From Rotaria sordida (taxonomy: Eukaryota > Rotifera > Eurotatoria > Philodinida > Philodinidae), in assembly GCA_905250125.1 (NCBI GenBank), contig CAJNOL010000854.1, forward strand, positions 34,469-98,468: a stretch of 64,000 bases of DNA, given 5' to 3'. Below, piece after piece: positions 37,549-48,689 of the stretch. Position numbers and translations under genes: made by a program. The number at the start of each line of letters is the position of its first letter. Position 1 is the stretch's first letter. The notes below the pieces were generated by a model, which searched no databases, had not been told where the DNA came from, and was given only the letters and a program-made list of their open reading frames with translations.

Positions 37549-38558
37549 TCATGCTAAGATACGAATATGATCGTCTGGACACATAAGACGAAGATTGAAT
37601 TGCCATAGTAATGAACATTTAGCAACGTCAACATTAAGATCATAGATACTCTGTGTTCATTCATTTGTCAGTTGAATTCTATATTGATCAACATCGATCA
37701 ATAATTCGAATATACCGTTTACTTCCATATCACTTTTATATCCATTATAACCATTATATATTTTACCATTGAGATAAACGCTATTTTCTCCACCCTATCC
37801 ATGAATTGTTAGAGTAGTACGTGAATTTCGTTGAATAGGTACATTTTTCGACACAATTCCAAAAAAGGCCCATTTTTTCTCTGATAACTGTTCAATATTA
37901 AAATGAAATCGACTTTTTCTCATTGAATACTCTCCTTTACACTACGAGCTGTTCCATGAGTTCCAGGTTGGCCATGTACAATTATCTGACCATTATCCTC
38001 AATATGAATAGGACCAGCAACTTGCCCAAAAACTTCTGTTGGAGTTATGCTAACTACTAGTCGAGTGATTAATGTATCATGACTATGTCGAATATTAATC
38101 ATATCTGATAAGGCTAAATCACTTTTTAATTGGTTCAATTTTTGTAGTCATTCCTTTAAATCTCTTTCATCAAAATCGTCGTCTTGACGAGCTTTATTTA
38201 ATTGTCGTGTAAGATAAGCTATATTTTCCGTTATTTTATTCTTATGTTTATTTAGATTATTTACCACTAATTTTCGAGCTTCTTCTGCTACTTGACGAAT
38301 TGTACTCATGGATTGTCGTTCTCAATCATCCATCTGTTTTATTATTGGATAACGACGAGGTTCTTTTGTACCATCAACAAGATTTTGTTGAAGTTGATCA
38401 TGATCAACAATTATCTCGTCCATTTGTTTACCCAATGTTTGTCGATGTTCAATAGAATGTCGAGAACAAAAATCTTTTTTACATCTTCGACATGTAAATA
38501 TGCCTATTGCTTTACCACATGTTGCACAAGGCAATTTACTTCTTTTCGAACTTGTCAT
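37549..38558 (-). pseudogene. broken B-box-like zinc-binding protein gene
   Basis: The N-terminus (ATG 38558; the preceding TTG in the frame is not a likely start) has a treble-clef or B-box-like motif, CATCGKAIGIFTCRRCKKDF CSRH, with the metal-binding pattern C-x2-C-x7-C-x2-C-x4-C-x2-H, followed by coiled-coil-like sequence. The reading then meets TGA at 38322 and TGA at 38148 in the same frame. A small indel near a GAGAG run at about 37925-37932 shifts the frame. The shifted frame continues with TAG at 37795, TGA at 37657 and an apparent natural stop at 37549. The C-terminal half has beta-rich text such as SRFHFNIEQLSEKKWAFFGI and ENSVYLNGKIYNGYNGYKSD. Context suggests Trp at three of the stops and Arg at the fourth, which is inference from memory of related rotifer proteins. 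About 336 codons when intact; now a pseudogene unless the assembly is wrong. Confidence 0.75.
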
Positions 38559-40596
38559 AATTATTTTATGCAATTAATAAAAAAGAAAACGACAAAAATA
38601 AAGATTAGATATGGTGTGAATCTAATGTGTAGTACGCTTACTGCAAAAAAGAAAAAGATAACACTTATAATCATCAATAAATGAACGAGAAAAAAGAACT
38701 GGTCACACACCGTTTTCAAATGATAGGCTTTTGAAAGCAATTCAAAAAAAATATAATGTGTCATTTATTCAGAAGAAGATATTCATCAATATTCATACAA
38801 TCTTCATAAGATTGTTTGAACAACGAGAAAGAAAAATAATTTTTATAAAATTGTGCATGACATGCGTTCGATTACGATCGAACTGCAATGCAGTTACAAC
38901 ATAGTTATGAAAATAAAATCATAGTCACGCGTAGTTACGATAGAAAAAGTGCAGTTACATGCAATTGCGATGTTTTCATCGTAACTACGTGTAACTGCGT
39001 CGCAATTTTTCGCAATTATGAGTCACAGTACGATCGCAGTTACTAAAAAAAGAGGTGACATGAGATTCATGTAAACAGATGCGAATTACGATTTGATTCA
39101 TTCGGTTCGTTGCTTTGATAGAATGATTTTATTTAGAAGAAAGGTAGAGTAGATGTGGATATGTGAAGAATGAACAGCGTGTACATCCCACACTCACACC
39201 CTTCTTGATCTATCAGAACCGCAATACAGCTCTATTGAACCGAAATAAAGTCCAATGCACATTGCAATTGTAACATAATAAAACAAATAAAAAAGTAGTA
39301 GATGAATTCTTTTGTTTCTTTTATTTCTTTTATTTTTTGCCGATTTCATAAAGACCTGAATAAACTAACCACATTGAAGAAATACGATTAGATGCTAAAG
39401 AACAAATTCGAAGAACGAACGTATGAAATTATAAACACTGTATTGCTGCTTGATTGCTGTCTTTATTTTGTTCCTCTTGTATCATATCTATTTTGGGGAT
39501 GTTGCTAAATATAGAAATTATTTTCTACTATCTACCTATGTAAAGAATCAATCTGTTGATAGAATGTTTGTTTGAGTTTCTTCTTTTCTTCTTTTTCGTG
39601 AACCTCTAAATCTTTAACGGTATAATAAATTTAATGAAAAAAAATCATCTGTGCCAGAAATTTTTGCATTCTAGGATACATATGTGTAATAATATTAAAT
39701 ATTCTACTAACGCTTCATCATTATGTAAAAAATACAAAGTATGACTAAGCAACTTATTCTACACAAATTCTGTTCATTCCATTCCATAAAAGGCGCAAAT
39801 CGTGTCCAATAGACTCCGTTTGTATAAAAAATCAAGTTTCACTAAATCTACGTATTTATTTGATATTATGTAAATGAACAAAAAAATTATAGCAAATAAA
39901 AAAGTACGCTAAGTTCACATTAAAAAAACTTGAACAAAAGAGAAAAAGAAGTCGCGTTTTTCCATTGAATATATCACTTTGTCTATTTTTTTGTTGTGGT
40001 CAATGTGACGATATGAAAGCACTAAAACCAGATCTCGAACAGTTTTTGTTTTAGCAAGAAGAAAATAAGGATCACTTTTATATAGAAAATACCAAAAACT
40101 GGACAACATTTCAAGATTTTGATTATTAAAAGTTGTTTTTTTTGGGTGAAACAACCATAATAATCGGAACCAACATGAAAAAATACACCAGAAAACATTA
40201 TTTTAAACGTAGAATATTTTCCATCTAAATTTTAACTAGAGGAAACCTAGGAAAAAGAGGCTAAGAGGTGAAAAACTGAGAATGCATCGTTAAAATTTTG
40301 ATGAAAAATATCATACAATGAGAAACTAAGTCTTTGGTGTATTTTTTCATGCTGATGTTGATTTATTATAGTTATTGTGCATAAAAGCCAACTTTTAATC
40401 AATCAAAATCTCGAAATACATAGTATTAAGTATTTTCTACATGAAAGTAATTTTTGTTGACTTTTTACTAAAAATAAAAATATTCATGATTTGGTTTAGT
40501 ATTTTCATAGTGCCACACTGACCACCAGAAAAAAAACAATAAAAAGAAAAAAGTGGATGAAGGAGTATAGACGCTAATTCCCTTTTTACAAACACA
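38559..40596. other. intergenic region with repeat cluster, no gene
   Basis: Apart from the word cluster and hairpin at 38840-39205, this stretch is AT-rich with short frames only. It separates two minus-strand units, the broken B-box-like gene and the sugar transporter, so it should hold the promoter of the former and the 3' untranslated region of the latter. I see no further structure. Confidence 0.5.
38840..39205. repeat. GTAACTGC/GTAGTTACG word cluster followed by GT/AC hairpin
   Basis: From about 38865 to 39050 the words GCAGTTAC, GTAACTGC, GTAGTTACGAT, ATCGTAACTAC and TACGATCG recur in both orientations, with an outer TTCGATTACGATCGAA palindrome. About 100 bases further, GTAGATGTGGATATGTG near 39147 is answered by CATCCCACACTCACACCC near 39184. 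The hairpin is enclosed by a weaker inverted pair (TTCGGTTC near 39102, GAACCGAA near 39237). Confidence 0.55.
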
Positions 40597-42258
40597 TTAT
40601 GATCGCATTTCAATAGTGTTCACTTGAATCGTTTTTCTTTTCCCATGACATGATCTGCATAGTTTTACTACTGTTCTATTCTTCAATTGAAAATTATCAA
40701 ACTCGTCTTCAATATCTTCTAATAAAACTCCTCTTGTTTCCGGACAAAAGAGATATACGAAAATTACAGCTAATAAAGTCAGACCACTGAAAAGATAAAA
40801 GACTCCATGATATCCTATTGGTGTTATTAATTCTAATATGTAAGACATAATCGTACCCATAAACCAGTTGCTTCCTGTCGTTATTGAAATAGCTCTGGCT
40901 CGAACATTAAGAGGATAAATCTCAGCTGCATAAATCCAGGCGATCGGTCCCCAAGAAAGCGCAAAAAAAGCTACAAAAACAGCTGTAGCGACAAGCATCA
41001 GTATACCAGAACTCGTTTTACAATGCACATGTTCTGTACTTGCTGCAGTTCCATTGATAGTACCTTTATCTACTGCACAACCTGTAACAAATATTGTTGC
41101 TGCTACAAGATGACCAATTACCATAGCTAGACCACCAACTATGAGAAGCTTTCGACGCCCTAGTCTATCGACCAAGAATAGAGCTGGTATTGTACTTAGT
41201 AAGTTTGTACCAGACAAAATCAATAATGATATGATGCCATTTCGAAGAACACTTTCATAAATAATACCACCATATGTAAATATAGGATTAATACCCGTTG
41301 CCTGCTGTAAAATATGTATGGCTATACCAACACCAAGTCTTTCGAGCATTTTTTTTTTTGCAAATAGTTCTTTCATTGAAACTTGAGCACCTTCTTCTTC
41401 TATGGCATCAGAAATAGCATCTAACTCAGCAGTTACATTGTCTATTCTACGAATACGCTTTAAACTTTTTTCGGCTAGTTCACGACCTTTTTTCTTGTAC
41501 AACCATCGAGGAGTTTCAGGACAAAAAAATATGCCAATCATAATTATAACTGGAGCGATTAAAATAATGCCATTTGATAATCGCCAGCCCAATCTATGAT
41601 TTTGTAGTAAAATATTTACTATATTAGCAACAAACAACCCAATGACTACAGTCATTTGCATAAAGCCAGAAAGCATTCCACGTAGATTCGTTGGAGCTAT
41701 TTCTGAAGCATATAAAGGACAGGAAAATGAAGAACAACCAACACCAGTACCTTCGACAACTCGCCCAATAAGTATCAAAATCATGATCTTTTTGGAACCT
41801 CCTGGCGGGAAAATAACCATCGAGGTTCCAATTAAAAAAAGAATTGCCGATGTGAAAATAATAGCTCGACGTCCATATCTTTCTGCCACAAATGAAGTAA
41901 TAAACACAGCACCGAGAAAGCATCCAACGTTGTATAATAACGTAAAAAGTACCAAAAATCGTCTATATTCGGAAGGTAAAGCAGCTACTGCGAGGTTACA
42001 AACACTTGCATTACCATACACACCAACACAAAAATCATTTTTAAATGAGCGCATGACAACGATACCACCGGTAACGCCTTGATCATAACCGAAAAACCAT
42101 CCACCCAGTGAAGTAAAGGCTGCCAAGAATACAGCAAAGTATGGTTTTCCATAATGAACTTTTGTATGATCATGATGATGTTGATGAATTTCGCCATAGG
42201 ATACCCTCGGTAATTGGTTTATATGTTGATCAGTTTTGCTTACGGACCTAATTGACAT
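40597..42258 (-). CDS. sugar transporter of the SP family (MFS, hexose/H+ type)
   Basis: Single exon, 553 aa. The open frame extends three codons further but begins with TTG, so I take the ATG at 42258. All SP-family signatures are present in order: GYDQGVTGG in helix 1, RYGRR after helix 2, GRVVEGTGVG with PLYASEIAP and NLRG, PETPRWL before the central loop, QQATGIN in helix 7, DRLGRR, GPIAWIYAAEIYPLNVRAR, and PETRG at the end. Twelve membrane segments are visible. The cytoplasmic N-terminus carries a His-rich stretch (HQHHHDH). It is expected to carry a hexose or similar sugar across the plasma membrane. Lack of introns and similarity in style to fungal hexose transporters raise the possibility of horizontal origin; metazoan members cannot be excluded by eye. 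Confidence 0.92.
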   Translation of the reverse strand: MSIRSVSKTDQHINQLPRVSYGEIHQHHHDHTKVHYGKPYFAVFLAAFTSLGGWFFGYDQGVTGGIVVMRSFKNDFCVGVYGNASVCNLAVAALPSEYRRFLVLFTLLYNVGCFLGAVFITSFVAERYGRRAIIFTSAILFLIGTSMVIFPPGGSKKIMILILIGRVVEGTGVGCSSFSCPLYASEIAPTNLRGMLSGFMQMTVVIGLFVANIVNILLQNHRLGWRLSNGIILIAPVIIMIGIFFCPETPRWLYKKKGRELAEKSLKRIRRIDNVTAELDAISDAIEEEGAQVSMKELFAKKKMLERLGVGIAIHILQQATGINPIFTYGGIIYESVLRNGIISLLILSGTNLLSTIPALFLVDRLGRRKLLIVGGLAMVIGHLVAATIFVTGCAVDKGTINGTAASTEHVHCKTSSGILMLVATAVFVAFFALSWGPIAWIYAAEIYPLNVRARAISITTGSNWFMGTIMSYILELITPIGYHGVFYLFSGLTLLAVIFVYLFCPETRGVLLEDIEDEFDNFQLKNRTVVKLCRSCHGKRKTIQVNTIEMRS

Positions 42259-44146
42259 TCTTGCCAATCGCTGTTTTACTTACTGCAATAAAATAACACA
42301 TATTTTCTCGCAAATGATGTAACGATATAATTAATTAAGTACTCAAGAATAGTTTCACTTATACTATATACACATTCTCTGGGAAACCAAGACACGTAAC
42401 ACAATGAAAAAACAAGATAACATTGAAAATTTTTAAAAATCTGTGTTTTTTATATGTCATTATGAAAGCAAAGAAAAAATAAACCATTAACTCTGGAATG
42501 CTGCTCGTGAATTCAGTCGGACTGACATCAAAGTTTTCATTTTCTATCGCTTTAATGCTTATCTTTTTCCGACGGATCTTCTTTTCTGATAGTTAGTTAA
42601 TACACAAGATCTAGATCACGTTTTGTAAATAGATCTTGCAGGCAACATATTGGAGAAAAAATCCATAACAGATCCCATAACAATATTAGTGTTATATACA
42701 TAGGTTTCTGCTTTTTTTAAAGCTGCTTTCTATCATCTCGATAGTTTATTTTTCAGCAGATTTGTTAGTTTGTCATCGCTAACCTTAACTCATGTTTCTA
42801 TTTTCATCTTTGCCTCAAAGCTACTGACATATTTCGATCAAAGCATCTCTCTCAGACTTCTGTCAGTAATGACCATTCTCTTTGGTTCTTCTTTGGAAAT
42901 AAATTGAGTCTGAAGTCTTCAAAAATTGTCCAGTCATGGAAACTCTTACATTTCTCTAATTTAAAGATAAAAAGTGATCGCTTAACAAAATTTGAAAGAG
43001 TTCAGGAGGTCTCTATCACTAATGATACTGAAGATTCTGATAAGAATATTTCTCAGAATGATGAATCGAAATCTGATACTGCTTATTCTGTTTTCGGAAC
43101 TAAATCCGATGACACATCTACTGATGAATACATTTTGAAAGGAAACAATTTATTGTATTCTAATGTGCTGATAACCATGTGTTGATCAATATTCAACATC
43201 AATAAATAGACAAGGATAGTGTTCGATGGTTAACGAAAATAAAAACTACAGATCACGATTATCTATGCGTCATCATTATAACGAACATAAGACTATATTC
43301 TGCCATTGCAATTCAGACAATGATAGATGTATATATATGTGGGAATATTTACTAGCTTTTCCTATATGTAGATCTACGATTTCTCTAATTATATTTCAAT
43401 ATCGCACTGTTATCATGATATTTTCTTAAGTAATAATATGCCTTTTAACTGTAAATCCTTTCATACATCAGGACTTATACCAACGAGTTTTGTGGTTAAC
43501 GATGATGAAGAAAATTTCAGACTCATAAATGTCTACCATGAATTAATAAAAAAAACTAATTTAAGATTTCATGATTTGTTATTGATAATATATACAAAAT
43601 AATCAATACTGTTTTCATTTAGAATAATGGAACATTTCACCATTACACAGTGCTTCATTTTTGGTCTTATAAAAAAGCATGACACTGACCCAATAGGATT
43701 TTTCACTAACATTCTTGTAGAAAATTTCACAGTGCATCTTTTGAAAAAAAGAATCAAGATTATAAGATTTATTTGTGGTGAGATATTTGGAAAGTACCAA
43801 ATATTGCAATCTTTATGCTACACCCGGTATATATACGAAGTAAAGGAGATGTGGGTGGTAATGAGTATATAATGTGTACAAGGGGGAAGTCTTGGATGTA
43901 TAGGAGATAATGATAATGTTGGAGGCATGAAGACGAGACATGTGTCTGAATGTTGTAGATACGTATGTCATTATCTTTCTTACTTTCTATTCTCTCCTAC
44001 ACTACCATTAATTCTAGTATCTCTAGGAAACAATCACGACTGCTGAATATGTGGATTTTCAAAAGCAAAATAAATTCATAAAATGGTTTGAAAATTCATA
44101 AAGCCTATTATATATATATATCTTCGGCACGATGTGATTGATTTTA

Positions 44147-44480
44147 TATCGAGTCATAAAGTGCCAAATAATATTTCGCTGGAGGAATATTACTGGTCGA
44201 GCATACCTTATAAAAATCACTTAGTCTTTCTGTTGTTGAGATCTCTCCTGGTATTTCAGAATGCATCTTCATATCTATCTCTAAATTATCTCTGTTAACG
44301 TAATAAATTATATCTATTACAAAACCTTCTTCATATATTGAAATCATTCGATCGACCTTTTATGATTTCAAAATTTTTCATTCACCAATACAACGATTTC
44401 GTCTTGCAAATATTCAAAGAATCGTATCAGGAGAAGTGTAAATGTGTTTTTGTTAAAAACATCCGACAAAATAAGGAACT
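44147..44480 (-). pseudogene. frameshifted fragment of an unrecognised gene
   Basis: Read on the minus strand, one frame gives RFFEYLQDEIVVLVNEKF then TGA, NHKRSIE and TGA. The overlapping frame then continues with EGFVIDIIYYVNRDNLEIDM and on to a stop at 44147. Both halves have the codon composition of real protein and they abut at one point, which suggests a frameshift in a decayed coding exon. I do not recognise the family. It could also be a chance pairing of two open frames. Confidence 0.3.
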
Positions 44481-45707
44481 TTTCTTGTAAATTTTAGTTG
44501 CACTTATAGTTCAGCTCTCAATAGGTGATAAAAAGCGAATATTGGTAGAAAAAGCGTATAAGCATTAGCAGGAAAACAATACATGGTTTTTTTTCACTTG
44601 TTGGCAAAGAAATTTGGTTTTAACTTTCAAAAGCAATCGTCTACATGCTCACCTGTTTTGCCAATAAATATTATGAAGGCTCATGAAATGAATTGCAATA
44701 AGTTTATATTTAGAACGTCAAAGAAAACGTGATATAAGCAACGTATCTTAGTTAAATGCCACAGTTGGATTAAACACAAACGACTATTTCGTTTTAAATC
44801 AATATGCACTTATGTTTGGATAGGCTAATAATGATATTTACTATTCTTTGATCAATGTGCGCGAAACATAAGCTTCTTGTATTTTGAAAAGATCAAAAAA
44901 AGTGAATGACAAATTCAATTTACTATAAAGAGCATCTCATAATAACTGAGGATAAACTATCAATGACATTTCAAATACTTTGTCTCGACGTGAAAAGCTG
45001 AATTTTTTATGAATTACACATTGAAGTGAGATTGTAAACTTTTTCTAGGTTTCAGCTCTCTAATTATGCATAAAGAAGAGATGCACGAGCGGCATCGAAT
45101 TTCATGAATTTTTGCAATTTATTTCGGCGACATCCCTACTTCTTGATTAGTAGTATTTATAATTAGTTGATAAGAAACAACAACAACTCGAGTTCTTTCA
45201 AAGACACAAAACTATACTATAAATTTAACGTCTATTGATAAATTCTCCATTATTATCAATGACATACTAGGAACGAGAAGGTATTTCTTCCTTCATTTTT
45301 GCACATTTTTACTTTTGAGAATTTTTTCCATTCTTTTTCGGTCTATTTTTGCTATTGCAATGGTATATCAAACACGTTACCACAAACTTTTTCTTTCAGT
45401 GCATTTCATCTATTTTCGATCCTCCACGCATTGAGAAGTTTAGCATCTAAGTTTGCGAGTTCTACACGTTCATAAAATAGTTGTGCTATTGATATGTATT
45501 ATTACTGGTGTTCGTTGATATTTTTTCGTCTTGATCATCTTGAAAAACTGGATCTAGTTTAGATTTAATAGAAGCGTTTTTAATAGTTGAGCCTGAGTTT
45601 TGCCTTAAAAACTTAGCATATGACTGATTAATTAAACAAAATTTTGTGCGTATGTGTGTATGCAGGTGAGAATGGTTCTGTAATTGTCTTTTCTATACAC
45701 ATATCTT

Positions 45708-46022
45708 TATGAATTTTTTTTTTGAATGCAGGTTGAAAAACTGAGTAAAAAGATAATGTTAAATCAACTGTAACTTGAAAAGTATTGGATTGGTAACGGC
45801 TGGTTAGCACCCAATAGAATGCTTATCTGGGTGTGGGTGTTCTGTGAATGTACGTCTTTTCTTCATTAACACTCGTACCCTTTAGCTTACAAAAATGGCT
45901 GATAAGCATTCCATTGGATGAAAATCAGATCGTCACTATCTAAATACCTTTCCAATTGCAGTCGATTTAACATAATCTTTTTACTGAGTTTCTAACGCTG
46001 CATTTGAAAAAAATACTTTCAT
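45708..46022. repeat. foldback element with GT/AC hairpin at its apex
   Basis: Left arm from about 45712 (GAATGCAGGTTGAAAAACTG, AGTAAAAAGATAATGTTAAA, CCAATAGAATGCTTATC) and right arm to about 46018 (GATAAGCATTCCATTGG, TTTAACATAATCTTTTTACT, GAGTTTCTAACGCTGCATTT) are inverted copies. The centre, 45828-45880, holds GGGTGTGGGTGT against ACACTCGTACCC. It has no coding capacity. This is the clearest case in the window where the GT/AC hairpin sits at the apex of a longer inverted repeat. Confidence 0.75.
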
Positions 46023-48689
46023 AAATTGGAAAAAAGAAAATAGAAAATTTTGCATGTTTTGAAAAAGAGTGTTTTTTCTCTATAAAAAACGGTCCCCATC
46101 ATCTTTTTAAAATTTTTCGACCTAAAAAAGCTTTTCCGTAATGAGGTACTCGCGCTCTATCGAAGCATATATAAAATACACGAAAAAAGAATTACTTGTA
46201 TGTAGAATTGTGTACATCTTGAATCGTTTTCAGCACATTATCTGTCATAGTTCTCAGCGAAACTCTAGATTAATCACTATTCACAGCTATTTTCTCTCTA
46301 TCTCTGTATTACGTGTTACGTACGGTTCTGACCTCACGAAACTGTTGCACAATAAATAGTGTGGGGAAGATGAACGATACTTTTATTTTTTTTATTGATA
46401 GTTTCACATATAACACTCCGAAGTACTTACATATATTCAAAATACATAAGAATAAATTATACGAAGAGGAAACAGCAGACACTTCAGTCTTGAAATTTCA
46501 CGAAATCTAGAAGTCTCGTAAAGCCTTTTAAATTTTCATGAAGTCTATCGCAGTTCTACGAAGTCTTATGAATATAGGAGTTGAAACTAAAAACAACATC
46601 ACAAATATACGAGGATGATGCATGCATTGATATAGACATAGGTGTGATGAGTTTAAATTTCACAATGATGGGGATAATAGAAAAAGAAAGGAAAAAAAGG
46701 GACAAAGAAGATGCATTAAGCAAATAATTCAGCAAACATAAAAGAAAATGAAAAAGAGAATAGAAGAAAAAAAGAACAAATAAAAGGAACGAAAGAAGAT
46801 TACAGTGTATTTTTCTCTTTGTATAGATCTATTGTGCTTCGATAAAAAATATACATGTCAAGAGAAGTGATTTATGCTTATCTATCAAATTTTTTATACC
46901 AGTAACGCGAAAAACTGACCAGGATGACCTTTCTTTCTTTAATGAAAATTGTTTCAAAGAAAAACATGACCATAGAAAGAAGAAAAACTATAGTCTATTG
47001 TGTGAACGCATTTCAACTCTCGTTGAATGTAGCATTTAACGTAAACATCTAAGGAATGCTTGTTAGTGGTAGGGCAGAGATTATGAGTCGAGATGAAAGA
47101 GTAACGAAGTACCAGCAAAAAATCAACGTGAAATTTCTGTCGAAGCAAGCGTTGCTACCATCCTAAAAGTAAGGAGAAAGAAGGAAGAAAATAACTATGC
47201 GCCATAAGGAAATGTATGAGGAAAAAGCACTGTCTATAAGAGCTTTAATGGAAATGAATTGCTTTATTTTTAGTCATCTAAGCTTTCTTAGGGATCTCTG
47301 AATGTTTACGTTGCATTTATCAATTGTTGGTTTCCAAAATAGCTTATTTGTTATACAGGTAGACCATAAATGCTTAAAGTCATTTAATATTTCAATTTTT
47401 CGCCGATTCATTTTTATATTTACTATTGACTCTCTTATTTTTGTGTGGAATAATTCTACCACTGTTTTCAACATAATCAAAAGCTATTTTCATTTCCTTG
47501 TTTACACAAATATTCGATCACAAACACGTGTGCCTTCTTTTTCCAAACACTAGGATAAGTGCTGATTCCATCAAGATAGAGGATCTAATAATTATGTACA
47601 AACCAAGTACAAAAAAAAAGTTCTCCATGAATCTTAGTGCAATCAATTAGGTCCTAATGAAACATAATAAACAGAAATAGAATGAGACTGCTTTCTTGAA
47701 AGAATTCAATGTTAATACAGAAAATATCTGATGACTTTCTTCCGAAGATGATACATCCTCCCCTAACTTTCAGCCAGAATAAGATAAATTTTCAATGACT
47801 AAGTACTAGTTCTAGTCTTCAGAGTTTAGTTTAAAGAGGCAACATATAATAAACGATCGCATGCTTGGAACCAGTCGAATTTTCTCCAACTCAACGAGAC
47901 GTATCGATTAAAATTTTTAACTTAACCGGTAAAAAACAGCGCAGATTTAGCTTGCAAGAAACAGATTCGTTTAATATATGAATCCCTTAACGAGTTCTTT
48001 CGAGAAAAACTTTATTACTGCAGCTTCATGAAGGTATACAATGTGAAAGTCTTATAGCCCTTGGAGTTTCCAACAGTGACTAATTCTATTTTACTCTATG
48101 ATATTCCACATACACTAATAGTAAGAACAAAGGAAGAAGGATGTGGATTTCTGTGTGTGAGGGTGGGGCAAATTTGGAACCGAATCAGCTGGCTTGTCGG
48201 TCACGAGTACGGTTCGACGGAACTTTTAAAACCTGCCGGTTATGACCAGTTTTTTATCGATTTTTAGGATACTGAAGCTAGTCTAATTTTCTCATTTTTA
48301 TTGATTTCCATGACTTTATAGATCCAAAAATATGGACTTGAAAGTCTTCAACTGACAATATTTTTAGTCATCACCAAAATTCCAGCTTGCAATATTGAGC
48401 TCACGAGCTTTCATCGCGCGACAAGGGGGTTGAATTACACTGAACGAACTTATAGTGGACACGAAAAGTTAGCCAATCATCAAGAGTTAAATTACGTATT
48501 ATAAATTAAAGATTTTTCACTTCTAAATTTCAATTAAAGCATAAAATATAAGGTTCATCATTTTTTCTTAAATGAGAAATATAATTTGATATTAAATAAA
48601 TAAATAATGGGTAAGTACGCGTATAATTTCATCATATGAAGTGTTCACAAGAAAACAACAGAAGAAAACCACGGATTTATACAACAAAC

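Larger units (their letters stand above)
42259..48689. other. long intergenic region with gene fragments and repeats
   Basis: No intact gene. A plus-strand frame at 42904-43185 (first codon TTG, so the true start or exon boundary is unknown) has a Ser/Asp-rich, exon-like composition (about residues 40-75). It may be an orphan exon; a 54-codon ATG frame at 43438-43602 is similar in quality. The minus-strand fragment at 44147-44480 and the foldback at 45708-46022 are listed separately. A run of ACGAAGTCT-like words lies at 46495-46575. A GT-rich patch, GGATGTGGATTTCTGTGTGT, occurs near 48139. Confidence 0.4.

Noticed and set aside
37549-38558. Alternative genetic code or stop-codon readthrough with TGA as Trp in the B-box-like gene
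   Set aside because: Intact genes here use TGG for Trp and TGA as a terminator (the Cdc42-like gene ends in TGA), and this gene also has a frameshift and a TAG, so decay is the simpler reading.
42258-42267. Starting the sugar transporter at 42267
   Set aside because: The codon there is TTG; the in-frame ATG three codons later is the likely start.
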